A stretch of 64,000 nucleotides of DNA, taken from contig NZ_JBAJNO010000008.1 of the NCBI RefSeq assembly GCF_036880985.1, positions 310,001 through 374,000 on the forward strand, in the 5' to 3' direction. The position numbers were made by a program, and so were the translations under genes. Each line of letters opens with the position of its first letter. Positions within the stretch are counted from its first letter, which is position 1. A model generated the notes under the pieces. That model was not told the origin of the DNA. It searched no databases and saw nothing but the letters and a program-made list of their open reading frames with translations. This DNA comes from Limibacter armeniacum. GTDB taxonomy: Bacteria; Bacteroidota; Bacteroidia; Cytophagales; Flammeovirgaceae. Positions 1 through 7,805 of this stretch are shown here, one piece after another.

Positions 1-339
1 TTAATCACATAACATTGAGGTGTTGCTATTAAGGTAAGATAGCAATGCCTTATTTTTTTGTGAAAATGCAGTTTCGTGAAATAGTTATACACAATGTTGA
101 GAGATTGGTTAATTTTATTTCGGTTCAGCTATTTTTATTGGATAAAAATTCTGTATCTATTTGATGTTCAGGGGTGAGTGATTTTGATTAAGGTGATTTT
201 TTTCTAAAAAAAGTTATAAAACGTTAATGAGGTGAACTAAATATTAATATTTTTGTGACAGATAGCTCTCTGAGCAAATAATCCACAATAGCTTTCATAT
301 AACTAACAAACTGAAATAGTGCTTTTCAGAGGAGATGCT
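1..339. other. Gene-free AT-rich stretch
   Basis: I see no supportable coding region or RNA gene on either strand here. The sequence is strongly AT-rich. It probably holds the promoter of the small gene that starts at 340, but no clear TTG/TAnnTTTG pair at consensus spacing was found. Confidence 0.5.
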
Positions 340-705
340 ATGTCTTTACCTGAAAAGAACTATCACGATTACTTATTCAAACAAACTAAAAGCAAATTTT
401 GTATGAACGCATTGATGGGGTTGATACTGGCAATTCCTTCTATCATTTTGCCAGGAACAAGCAATGAGATCGGGAAAGAAGTACTGACAGATGATGGTCA
501 GGTACTTTGCTATTACACGACAGAAGCGCCAAAGCTACTGAAGGTAGACAACGGTAGAATCATTTGGCTGTATACTGAGGAGGAAGCTGTGCTGTATAAG
601 CTGGATGCTTCAGGTGACTACGAACTTTTGGAGACATATAGAAGGAGCGAGGAAGGTTACCAAAAGGCAGAGATGGAAATGGTAGAAGCCAAATGGAAAA
701 AATAA
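340..705 (+). CDS. Hypothetical protein, 121 aa
   Basis: I do not recognise a family. The frame is open from a GTG at 319, but the ATG at 340 is preferred because a purine-rich AGAGGAGA lies just upstream of it. The protein has one hydrophobic stretch near residues 24-42, which could be a signal anchor or an uncleaved signal, followed by a soluble region rich in acidic residues and tyrosine. It therefore may be membrane-anchored or exported. It is a single-gene unit ending in a strong hairpin terminator five bases after the stop, convergent with the lipoprotein gene at 805-1386. The function is unknown. Confidence 0.6.
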   Translation: MSLPEKNYHDYLFKQTKSKFCMNALMGLILAIPSIILPGTSNEIGKEVLTDDGQVLCYYTTEAPKLLKVDNGRIIWLYTEEEAVLYKLDASGDYELLETYRRSEEGYQKAEMEMVEAKWKK

Positions 706-710
706 TCAAT

Positions 711-743
711 AAAAAAACCGGACTGATCAGCTCCGGTTTTTTT
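711..743. terminator. Bidirectional intrinsic terminator
   Basis: Seven A's, a CCGGA/TCCGG stem and seven T's form a symmetric hairpin (arms 711-722 and 732-743) between the convergent genes ending at 705 and 805. The A-run and T-run allow it to work in both directions. Confidence 0.8.
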
Positions 744-751
744 ATGCCTAC

Positions 752-782
752 AAGTGTCCCGTCCTAATTTTGGGGTACACTT
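752..782. repeat. Short palindrome, possible insertion-sequence scar
   Basis: AAGTGT and ACACTT sit as exact inverted ends around a 19-base centre rich in CCC and GGGG, giving a 31-bp imperfect palindrome between the terminator and the lipoprotein gene. The outline resembles facing ends of an IS3-like element left after excision. No transposase is present, so this is only a suggestion. Confidence 0.25.
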
Positions 783-804
783 AGTGGTAACTTCAAGTAT
801 CGCG

Positions 805-1386
805 TTAGATCTTTTCTATCTTACCGTTACCGTTGATATAGAAGTTCTCATTGATTTTTTCAACTGAAGCGTTTCCTTCTTCATCTACCACATTTCGTTC
901 TACCTCTTTGATAATACGGTTACGAACAATCTTACAAGCTTCGACATTATGGATGTCTGCTACAGATTCATACTTGGCAAGCCTGCAAAGGTCAACAGGT
1001 TTACCCTCCTTATTATAGGTTGCAAAAAACAACAGTTTCAAATCACCATCTACAGCTACTTCTTTTGGAAACTGAGCAAATAAGATTTTTCCTTGCAGTT
1101 GCTCTGAAAGTGGCATGGTTTCTACTTCATAAAACTTCAGCTTGGGTTTTACGAGACTGTAAACATCTTCATTTTCTGAAATCTGAAAAGAAAAAGGTTG
1201 TGGTACTTCAGCAAATTTTCTGTTTTTGAATCTCTTGATCTGTCTCGCACTGATTTCATATGCTAAATTGACATCAGGAGTTTCTGTGACAACAGCCTGT
1301 TCATTTCCTTCTGTTGAGGAAGTGTTTTCAGAAGAGCAGGAAAATGATATGATAGTTACTGATAGTAAGAGTATAAGCTTTTTCAT
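805..1386 (-). CDS. Putative lipoprotein, 193 aa
   Basis: The N-terminus is a lipoprotein signal: MKK, a hydrophobic core, then Cys17 followed by Ser-Ser, the pattern common in Bacteroidota lipoproteins. The acid- and Ser/Thr-rich stretch after Cys17 is a likely linker. The rest (about residues 40-193) is a soluble domain with no motif I recognise, so the function is unknown. It is probably anchored in the outer or inner membrane facing the periplasm. It stands alone and is convergent with the gene at 340-705 across a shared terminator. The ATG at 1386 places the signal peptide correctly and is the only convincing start. Confidence 0.75.
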   Translation of the reverse strand: MKKLILLLSVTIISFSCSSENTSSTEGNEQAVVTETPDVNLAYEISARQIKRFKNRKFAEVPQPFSFQISENEDVYSLVKPKLKFYEVETMPLSEQLQGKILFAQFPKEVAVDGDLKLLFFATYNKEGKPVDLCRLAKYESVADIHNVEACKIVRNRIIKEVERNVVDEEGNASVEKINENFYINGNGKIEKI

Positions 1387-1576
1387 TTGTTAGTGATAAT
1401 TATTTGAAATGATCTTATTTATAGACAAGACTGTGCGCAAATTTCACTCCAATATACTTAGTGTATGCTAGATGTTTTTTAATTAAATTGTTGAATGATT
1501 ATACAGTCTGTAAAAGCTTAAAATTAAAGGGATTCTTTTAGGATAAGCAATTCTTTAAACTATAAAATAAAGTGAA

Positions 1577-1960
1577 ATGAGATACAAGGCTTTTATGAAT
1601 AACCCAAAGGGAGAAATAGTTAGTAGAGCAAGTAGGTTTTTTATGGGATTGTCGCTGCTGGTGGTGGCTAGTTGTACTTCTATGCCGTCACAGAATCAGA
1701 CGCAATCAACAGAGCAAGTGGCCAACGCAAGGGAGATTTATAATACGAATTGTCGTAGTTGTCATGGAGAAGAAGCAGTGCGTTTAAGAAGTGAGCCTTT
1801 GAAGCATGGAACCTCTTTGGAAGAAATTAAAAATAGTATTGTCAATGGTTACCCGGATAAAGGAATGCCAAGCTGGGGGAATGTATTGGAGAATGAAGAA
1901 GTTGACCTGTTGGCAACTTACTTGAAGGACTTGTATGATAAACCATTGGAAAAAGAGTAA
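1577..1960 (+). CDS. c-type cytochrome lipoprotein, 127 aa
   Basis: Residues 20-33 form a lipoprotein signal ending at Cys33 (VASC lipobox). A class I cytochrome c domain follows, with the haem-binding motif C59-R-S-C62-H63 and a probable distal ligand Met97 in a GMP sequence. It should carry one covalent haem in the periplasm and pass electrons. Later ATG codons at residues 7 and 23 are possible starts, and the one at 23 would leave a more standard lipoprotein signal. The next gene, a PQQ sugar dehydrogenase, starts six bases after the stop in the same frame, so this is very likely its electron acceptor. It may be the N-terminal part of what was one polypeptide. Confidence 0.85.
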   Translation: MRYKAFMNNPKGEIVSRASRFFMGLSLLVVASCTSMPSQNQTQSTEQVANAREIYNTNCRSCHGEEAVRLRSEPLKHGTSLEEIKNSIVNGYPDKGMPSWGNVLENEEVDLLATYLKDLYDKPLEKE

Positions 1961-1966
1961 GAACTG

Positions 1967-3004
1967 GTGACTTCTGAAATTATTACAGAAACTGTGGTTG
2001 ATGGTTTGGGCATTATCTGGGGGATGACATTTCTGCCAAATGGAGATATGCTGCTGACGGAGAAAACAGGTAAACTTTATCGACTTTCAGGGGATAATCT
2101 CCAAGAAGTTAAAGGCGTTCCTGAGGTGTATGTGAGAGGTCAAGGAGGGCTGTTGGATGTAGCTCTACATCCTGACTATGAAAATAATGGATGGATCTAT
2201 ATCTCTTATGCAAAACCAGCTCTCGAAGGAGAAGGAGGTAATACTGCGATTGTAAGAGCAAAACTTCAGAATGATGAGCTGGTAGAACAAGAAGAGTTGT
2301 TTAAAGCCATGCCTAACAGTACAGAAGGGAGACACTTCGGCTCCCGTATAACCTTTGATGAGGATGGTTACCTATACTTTTCAGTGGGAGAGAGAGGTAA
2401 GATGGAAAATGCCCAGAACCTGAAGAATGATTGTGGCAAGATTCACCGTTTGCATGATGATGGACGAGTTCCTGATGATAACCCATTTACGCAAGAAGAT
2501 GGAGAGAAGTCATCTATTTTTGCGTACGGAAACAGGAATCCACAAGGACTGATTTGGCACCCTGAGTTGAAAGAAATTTGGGCACATGAACATGGACCTA
2601 AAGGAGGTGATGAGTTGAATGTAATAAAAGCGGGAGCCAATTATGGCTGGCCTGTCATTTCATATGGTATAGACTATGATGGCAGTATTATTACTGAAGA
2701 CACAACAAAAGTTGGGATGGAGCAACCATTGCACTATTGGACACCATCCATAGCTCCATGCGGTATGGCACTTGTAACATCCGATATCTACCCGGGATGG
2801 AAGAATTCACTTTTGGTAGGATCACTGAGCTTTAGATATCTGGAAAGGTTACAGACTGATGGAAGGGCAGTGGTAGGACAAGAAAAATTGCTGGAAGGTA
2901 TTGGCAGGGTCAGAAATGTGAAACAGGGACCTGACGGATATATTTATATTTCAGTTGAGAGTCCGGGAAGAATTTTAAAGTTGGTTCCAAAAAGCGAAAA
3001 CTGA
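1967..3004 (+). CDS. PQQ-dependent sugar dehydrogenase, soluble aldose dehydrogenase type
   Basis: This is a six-bladed beta-propeller of the GSDH/Asd family, which oxidises aldose sugars with PQQ. Visible motifs are GQGGLLDVALHP (59-69), RHFGSR with the probable catalytic His123, an SVGERG-type segment near 139-144, GNRNPQGL near 188 and HEHGPKGGDE at 207-216. At 345 aa it is about family length but has no signal peptide, odd for a periplasmic enzyme. It starts at GTG 1967, only two codons after the stop of the cytochrome c gene and in the same frame. It could be translated as a separate protein, or be the C-terminal half of a cytochrome-dehydrogenase fusion split by one TAA. A terminator follows at 3011. 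Confidence 0.85.
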   Translation: MTSEIITETVVDGLGIIWGMTFLPNGDMLLTEKTGKLYRLSGDNLQEVKGVPEVYVRGQGGLLDVALHPDYENNGWIYISYAKPALEGEGGNTAIVRAKLQNDELVEQEELFKAMPNSTEGRHFGSRITFDEDGYLYFSVGERGKMENAQNLKNDCGKIHRLHDDGRVPDDNPFTQEDGEKSSIFAYGNRNPQGLIWHPELKEIWAHEHGPKGGDELNVIKAGANYGWPVISYGIDYDGSIITEDTTKVGMEQPLHYWTPSIAPCGMALVTSDIYPGWKNSLLVGSLSFRYLERLQTDGRAVVGQEKLLEGIGRVRNVKQGPDGYIYISVESPGRILKLVPKSEN

Positions 3005-3010
3005 AATAGA

Positions 3011-3041
3011 AGGCAGTAGTTTATGAACTACTGCCTTTTTT
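3011..3041. terminator. Bidirectional intrinsic terminator
   Basis: AGGCAGTAGTT and AACTACTGCCT form a perfect 11-bp stem with a four-base loop, followed by T's. It lies between the convergent dehydrogenase and Nudix genes. Confidence 0.85.
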
Positions 3042-3044
3042 ATT

Positions 3045-3530
3045 TTAGTGAATCTTTTTGTTTTCAATTTCTTCTACCATAGTCTGCAGGTTGAGTGCTT
3101 CATCATATTTAGCACTAAAAGCAAATACCTTCCCCTCCATAATATATTCATAAATATGCCAGTCTGTAATAGGGGTGGGAACATCCAAGACTGATTCAAA
3201 ATTAATCCAACTCAAGGAGCCTTCATTGCAGTAAGGAGGTTCTAGCCAGTCTATCTCAGCTAAATAAACATAACTGCACCAATTGTAGCCTGTAGGAGCA
3301 CTTTCCGTCAACATACCACAAAACTTCATTTCTTCTACCGTAATACCTGTTTCTTCCTTTGTCTCACGGATGGCTGCTTCAAGTGGCGTTTCAAAAGGGT
3401 CGAGTTTTCCCCCAACAGGAGTGAACATATCTTTATTGGGTTCTTTAAGCCTTTTAAGAAGTAAGAATTTGGATTGGTGTTTTAGCACACAAAGCACTGC
3501 TGTTTTCTTTAGTCCATGTGGTATTTTCAT
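3045..3530 (-). CDS. Nudix hydrolase, MutT-like, 161 aa
   Basis: A full Nudix box is present: G41-x5-E47-x7-R55-E56-T-K-E59-E60-T-G62-I. It binds Mg2+ and hydrolyses a nucleoside diphosphate linked to another group. The N-terminal strand (AVLCVLKHQSKFLLLKR) and the length resemble 8-oxo-dGTP diphosphatase-type enzymes, but the substrate cannot be read from sequence. It is cytoplasmic with no signal peptide, transcribed alone and convergent with the PQQ dehydrogenase. ATG 3530 is the natural start. Confidence 0.8.
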   Translation of the reverse strand: MKIPHGLKKTAVLCVLKHQSKFLLLKRLKEPNKDMFTPVGGKLDPFETPLEAAIRETKEETGITVEEMKFCGMLTESAPTGYNWCSYVYLAEIDWLEPPYCNEGSLSWINFESVLDVPTPITDWHIYEYIMEGKVFAFSAKYDEALNLQTMVEEIENKKIH

Positions 3531-3660
3531 CTCAGGTATAAGTCTGATTTAACAATTTAGCAGGTAGCAATATAAGAGGAGCAAAGTATTTATAAAAAGC
3601 ATTATTTAAACCGAAAAAGTTTTGGTGATGTTATACAAGCAATCATAAAACTTTATTGTT

Positions 3661-4419
3661 ATGAAAACTTACCTAGTGCTTTTCTTAATACTATCAACTT
3701 TTGTAATGAGTGCGTTTATGCACCAAACCTCTACCCCAAAGAAGGACTCCAATACATTTGTTGTGGTAGAGCTATTTACTTCTGAGGGATGTTCAAGTTG
3801 CCCTGCAGCTGATAAGCTTTTGTCAAAGCTGGTCAAACAGGCTGAAAATTCAGGTGAGCAGATTTACCCTTTGGCTTTTCATGTAGATTATTGGAATTAT
3901 TTGGGGTGGAAAGATCCCTTTAGCCAAAAAGAATTTTCAGTTAGGCAGCGAAAGTATGCGAAAGCATTACAATCAAAGGTTTATACACCTCAAATGGTAT
4001 TCAATGGAAAAGCCGAGACAGTAGGTTCCAATACCTCAAAAGTAAAAACCAAGATGGAAGAGGCCGCAAAACGAATAACAAGCTATACCATTGAGGTGGA
4101 TCCTGTTCTGGATAAGTCTGAAAGTGAAATAACGGTGGCGTTCAAGGTAAGTGGTGATACTGAAGGGAAAGTAATCAACTTGGCACTTGTAGAAAAAATG
4201 CTGAAAGTTGAGGTAAGTAGAGGAGAGAATGGGGGCAAGACATTGGAGCATGATAACGTAGTAAGAGCCTTCAAGACACTGCCACTGTCAGATGGAGATG
4301 AGCATAAAGAAACCTTAGCATTGCCCTCAGGTATTAGCCTAGAGAATGCCTCAGTAGTGGCTTATATACAGGATATGGAATCGTTGGAGATCCTTGCAGC
4401 CGTTCAGGAAGTATTGTAA
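3661..4419 (+). CDS. DUF1223 (thioredoxin-like) secreted protein
   Basis: An N-terminal hydrophobic segment (residues 3-20) acts as a signal peptide or anchor. The DUF1223 signature follows: VVELFTSEGCSSCP with C44-S-S-C47, then FHVDYWNYLGWKDPFS, and YTPQMVFNG near residue 115. The fold is thioredoxin-like and the CxxC pair could be redox-active, probably outside the cytoplasm. The true substrate is not established. The C-terminal part (about 140-252) is a beta-rich domain. At 252 aa it has usual length. It stands alone and ends in a strong terminator. Confidence 0.8.
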   Translation: MKTYLVLFLILSTFVMSAFMHQTSTPKKDSNTFVVVELFTSEGCSSCPAADKLLSKLVKQAENSGEQIYPLAFHVDYWNYLGWKDPFSQKEFSVRQRKYAKALQSKVYTPQMVFNGKAETVGSNTSKVKTKMEEAAKRITSYTIEVDPVLDKSESEITVAFKVSGDTEGKVINLALVEKMLKVEVSRGENGGKTLEHDNVVRAFKTLPLSDGDEHKETLALPSGISLENASVVAYIQDMESLEILAAVQEVL

Positions 4420-4422
4420 ATC

Positions 4423-4456
4423 CAACAGTATTGGTAGGGGAGTACCAATACTGTTG
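4423..4456. terminator. Bidirectional intrinsic terminator
   Basis: CAACAGTATTGGTA and TACCAATACTGTTG pair perfectly over 14 bp around a six-base loop between two convergent genes. The T-run is weak, so it may act partly as an mRNA 3' end stabiliser. Confidence 0.7.
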
Positions 4457-4466
4457 TTGATGGCTA

Positions 4467-4799
4467 CTACAAGTTAGCGACACCCTTGAAGAACTGAACG
4501 GCGCCGAAGAGAATAGCTCCCCAGAATATAAAGCCAATATCAGCTACTGTAAGTATCGTACCCCCAATACACCACAAGGCACCGTAGAGCATATCTTTTT
4601 GGGCTCGCTCTTTTTTGGCAGCTTCAATTTGTGATTGGAGTTTGTCGACGATAGCACTCGCCAATTCTAGATTGACGCCTTCATCAACTAAAATTTTTTT
4701 GACAACAGCAGGTCCTTTGTCTTCTTTTATCAAAAGGTGAGCAGCATAGTCGTATACCTTATTGATAACATTTTGTTGTTCCTGTTGTGTAGCTTCCAT
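4467..4799 (-). CDS. Small membrane protein, 110 aa
   Basis: The frame is open from a GTG at 4859, but ATG 4799 is preferred because the extra N-terminus is an unlikely hydrophobic leader and the protein then starts MEATQQEQQ. Residues 1-65 are soluble and helical with alternating charges, resembling a short coiled coil. Residues 70-108 are two closely spaced membrane segments rich in Gly and Ala. I do not recognise the family, and a small two-helix membrane protein with a cytoplasmic helical domain is all the sequence supports. It is convergent with the DUF1223 gene. Confidence 0.6.
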   Translation of the reverse strand: MEATQQEQQNVINKVYDYAAHLLIKEDKGPAVVKKILVDEGVNLELASAIVDKLQSQIEAAKKERAQKDMLYGALWCIGGTILTVADIGFIFWGAILFGAVQFFKGVANL

Positions 4800-5351
4800 G
4801 AGAAAAAGGGTTAAAAAGTGAATACAAAAAATTAGGACCTTAAAAAGGTGGAAATCCACATCATAATTATAACTAAAGCACCTTGAATAGTAGATAGTGA
4901 CAAATTGTAAATAATGGTGTATAAGTTGTTACCTGCCATCTCTGACGTTATTTGTTATTCGTCAGTACTTTACCATTCCAATGAGAAAGAGTAGATGTGG
5001 ATAGTTATAATTCACTCAGGTGAATTGTTTTTAAATAACAAAAACATGAAGATTATTTCAAATAAAACCTTTGAATAATTCAATAATAAATAAATCCTAC
5101 GTGTTTGAGCGATCAGCTTTGTTTCTTTAAAAGTAGCCAGCAAGACATAATGTGGGACTGTTTGTAATGTCACAACCTATCCTTTGATTCCTTTTTGCTG
5201 TACTGGTGAGCGATGTTCTGCTATATGTAATAATGATACGACTTTTGGGTGAGTGGTTGACATATGGTTAAGTGGGGTTGTGAGAAAATGATAATGGGAC
5301 TCACAGCTACATCCACATCATGTGCAACGCACTCACTCATTTTGAAAACAG
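4800..5351. other. Gene-free stretch with a weak inverted repeat
   Basis: I see no coding region or RNA gene. AATTATAACT near 4864 and AGTTATAATT near 5003 form an exact 10-bp inverted pair about 130 bp apart, and the word ATCCACATCAT recurs near 4855 and 5310. These could be traces of an old small element, but no duplicated target is visible. Confidence 0.3.
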
Positions 5352-5765
5352 CTAGCCTTTTAGCCATACTTTGGCTTCCTTGATTGTATTGAAAATAGAA
5401 AACTTAATCATCGTCCTTTCTGAGGGAGCCACCATTTCAATAAAAAGAGTATTAGCAAAGTCAATTACTGTTTGGTTTTCTTCAATTACATAGGCAACTT
5501 TTTTTAACTTAGTGAAATTCAAGGTTGAAAGACCTTGTTTGCTGTCCAGAATTATTTTCTTGGTACTGAATACTGTTTTTAAGTTTAAAAGATTAATCAA
5601 CCACAACTGTGGGGCGAATTTAAAAAGGCAGTAATTGGTGTACTCAATTTCACGCATCATTTCTATTGAAGAAGGAGGGTAAGTACCTGAAATGTTTTTG
5701 CTCACCATCATAGCTGTTTTCTTGTCATACTGGTGAATCGAATAGTCTGTTATTACTTTTTGCAT
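5352..5765 (-). CDS. Hypothetical protein, possibly STAS-like, 137 aa
   Basis: The open frame runs from 5876, but the first 37 residues are hydrophobic and low in quality; the ATG at 5765 (start MQKVITDYSIHQYD) gives a sensible soluble protein. It alternates short strands and helices and ends FSIFNTIKEAKVWLKG, an ending like that of many short SpoIIAA/STAS-like proteins in Cytophagales. No catalytic residue is visible. That assignment is a guess from pattern only. It is monocistronic with long flanking gaps. Confidence 0.5.
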   Translation of the reverse strand: MQKVITDYSIHQYDKKTAMMVSKNISGTYPPSSIEMMREIEYTNYCLFKFAPQLWLINLLNLKTVFSTKKIILDSKQGLSTLNFTKLKKVAYVIEENQTVIDFANTLFIEMVAPSERTMIKFSIFNTIKEAKVWLKG

Positions 5766-6009
5766 TAGATAGGTGATTGAATTAAAAGTGCTATTTAGAT
5801 TAAAACATCTTAGGTAAGATATGTAAAAAATGATTAAAAAATACCTTCTGTTTGAGGTGCTAAATTGATGTTGCACGATTGATTTTTTCGTTTTTTTGTC
5901 AAATGATAAAAGTGTTTGATTTTTTATTTTGTAAGGATGTGTGAGAGGTGGTTTTAATTATTTAAATTTCAATATATTTCAAACTGTTGCTTTCATATGC
6001 TAATTACTT

Positions 6010-6312
6010 ATGAGTTCAGGTAAAACTAATTATAAATGGATGATGAAGGCGGCTTTGAAGCAAGATGCCCAATTGAGCTTTGATGAGATGTTAGAGATCG
6101 TAAGAGGCTGTAAGTCTGTGTTTAATTCATATGAAGGGATAGGGAAGATAAAAGGCATGATCGCTTTTTTGGATGAAGGGAATGCAATGACAGTAGTCCG
6201 TGGAGAACAAGCGTACTTCATAGACGATAAGTATCAGTTAGCAAGACTTATCATTACAATTGACCCTTATTTGGATATTGTTTCTGATCCCTCTTTTGAC
6301 GGTTTATATTGA
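6010..6312 (+). CDS. Hypothetical protein, 100 aa
   Basis: This is a small soluble protein with mixed alpha/beta character, no signal peptide and no membrane segment. I recognise no domain. Residues 22-55 look helical and the C-terminus is acidic. It starts at ATG 6010 in AT-rich DNA without a strong ribosome site, as is usual in Bacteroidota. A reverse-frame opening over most of it is weaker, as it lacks normal composition. The function is unknown. Confidence 0.5.
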   Translation: MSSGKTNYKWMMKAALKQDAQLSFDEMLEIVRGCKSVFNSYEGIGKIKGMIAFLDEGNAMTVVRGEQAYFIDDKYQLARLIITIDPYLDIVSDPSFDGLY

Positions 6313-6461
6313 ATTGTAAATTTTTATAAAGCGTTTTAATGAGTTGTTAAAATAGTGAAAACGTATGTGAGCTTATCTCATAAATACTTCTGTTCGTCTC
6401 AATTAATTTTCTGTGAATAATACTTTCCCTTGTTTTAGACATCACCAAAAAATGTTTTAAA

Positions 6462-7175
6462 ATGGAAAGAAAGGAATTTATCAAAAAAGGTTTCTCTGCA
6501 TTGGGGCTGGCAGTAGTGTCTCCTATCTTTATAAGATGTGATGATAGTGATGATGATCCGACACAAGAAGTTGTAAGCGGTGGGGATGGTAGCTGTGAGG
6601 TAACACCAAGTGAGACAGAAGGTCCTTTCCCTACAAAGAATCCAACCTCGTTGGAGCGTGTAGACATCAGGTCTGACAGGGAAGGTATTGAGATGGCTAT
6701 TAACATCACAATCCTGAATGGTAACAATGATTGTGCTGTCTTGAAGGAAGCTTATGTAGACATCTGGCATTGTGATAGAGATGGAAACTACTCAGAGTAC
6801 GGTGGTACAGGAATGCAGATGACGGATTATACCAGTGCCCACTTTTTGAGAGGCAGACAACAGACAGATGTAAGCGGTCTGGTTACCTTTACTTCAATCT
6901 TTCCGGGGTGGTATGCTTCTCGAGCCCCCCATATTCACGTTCATATATATGACGCTTCTGGAAAGTCGCTATTGGTTACACAGATAGCCTTTCCTGAGGA
7001 ACTTTGCAATACCGTATATACAACAGCGACACAGTACTATACCAAAGGAACACAGGACACAAGCAACGAGCGTGACAATGTCTTTGGTGATGGATATGAT
7101 TTGGAGTTGGCAACAGTAACGGGAAATATTACTGATGGCTTTGTATTAACACATTCAATTGTAGTAAATGCATAA
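6462..7175 (+). CDS. Intradiol ring-cleavage dioxygenase, exported
   Basis: It belongs to the protocatechuate 3,4-dioxygenase-like family, which uses Fe(III) to open catechol-type rings between the hydroxyls. The signatures are TPSETEGPFP (48-57), Tyr110 in DGNY, GWY with Tyr151, Arg154 and H157-I-H159, matching the two-Tyr two-His iron ligands. The N-terminus (MERKEFIKKGFSALGLAVVS) is a signal-like segment ending near Cys26, so the enzyme is probably a lipoprotein or exported, like many Bacteroidota members. The natural substrate is unknown; no other aromatic-degradation gene is nearby. The last eight bases overlap the start of the cupin gene, so the two are co-translated. Confidence 0.85.
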   Translation: MERKEFIKKGFSALGLAVVSPIFIRCDDSDDDPTQEVVSGGDGSCEVTPSETEGPFPTKNPTSLERVDIRSDREGIEMAINITILNGNNDCAVLKEAYVDIWHCDRDGNYSEYGGTGMQMTDYTSAHFLRGRQQTDVSGLVTFTSIFPGWYASRAPHIHVHIYDASGKSLLVTQIAFPEELCNTVYTTATQYYTKGTQDTSNERDNVFGDGYDLELATVTGNITDGFVLTHSIVVNA

Positions 7176-7803
7176 AGTAAGTCAAAATACAGGCTATAGG
7201 ATATACCCCTCTGCAAGCTGGTGCGTTACGCAGTATCAGAACCAGTATAAGGAGCTATATATGACCTTGCCCGAAGGCACTTTTATAAGTGCCGTTTCCT
7301 ATCATATACTAAAGTATGGGTATGGAAAGCGGGTAGGTGCCGATAAGCCGGTATTGGTTATGCCAATAGTAGGGGGGCTAGAAGTGAAATCGAGTGCTAA
7401 AGGAACCACATTTATTACGGCAGGTAACCTGATCTATCTGGAAGATCCTAGGCACCTGTATAACCCTTATGAGGACAAGTGGGTGAGCTTTTTTCTGTTG
7501 GAGCTAGCGTCTCCACTGGAGATGAGATCGGGAAGTGTCGTCGATTTTGATTTGGATAGAAATCTTAACAAGCTTATTACTCCTTTGGAAGGTGTATCCA
7601 TGGGGCTATTTGAGGGAAGGAAACATGGAAGCTTTGAGAATGAAAAGGAGCAATCAGTTTATGTTTATGTGATAGAGGGCGTATTTGAAGTAGAAGACAG
7701 GCTACTCGAAACAGGAGATGGGTTGTTTGTGGAACAAGCAGATTGTCTCACCTTTGAGTCACTGTCTTCTAATGCCATTATTTTATTTACCAGGGGAAGT
7801 TAG
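7168..7803 (+). CDS. Cupin-fold protein, pirin/quercetinase C-domain-like, 211 aa
   Basis: The C-terminal half (about 130-211) has the pattern of the quercetin 2,3-dioxygenase/pirin C-terminal cupin: a GxxEGRKHG turn, YVYVIEGVFEVED and LETGDGLFVEQAD. The N-terminal half is a second beta-rich, probable cupin domain. Metal-binding His residues are not obvious, so catalysis is uncertain. There is no signal peptide. The start codon lies inside the end of the dioxygenase gene (8-base overlap), which indicates translational coupling and a shared role. It may be an accessory or a sensor for the same substrate class. It converges on the LytTR regulator gene. Confidence 0.6.
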   Translation: MHKVSQNTGYRIYPSASWCVTQYQNQYKELYMTLPEGTFISAVSYHILKYGYGKRVGADKPVLVMPIVGGLEVKSSAKGTTFITAGNLIYLEDPRHLYNPYEDKWVSFFLLELASPLEMRSGSVVDFDLDRNLNKLITPLEGVSMGLFEGRKHGSFENEKEQSVYVYVIEGVFEVEDRLLETGDGLFVEQADCLTFESLSSNAIILFTRGS

Positions 7804-7805
7804 TG

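Noticed and set aside
4864-5012. Inverted pair AATTATAACT/AGTTATAATT as a possible small mobile element
   Set aside because: Ten AT-rich bases about 130 bp apart are expected by chance in such DNA, and no target duplication is seen.
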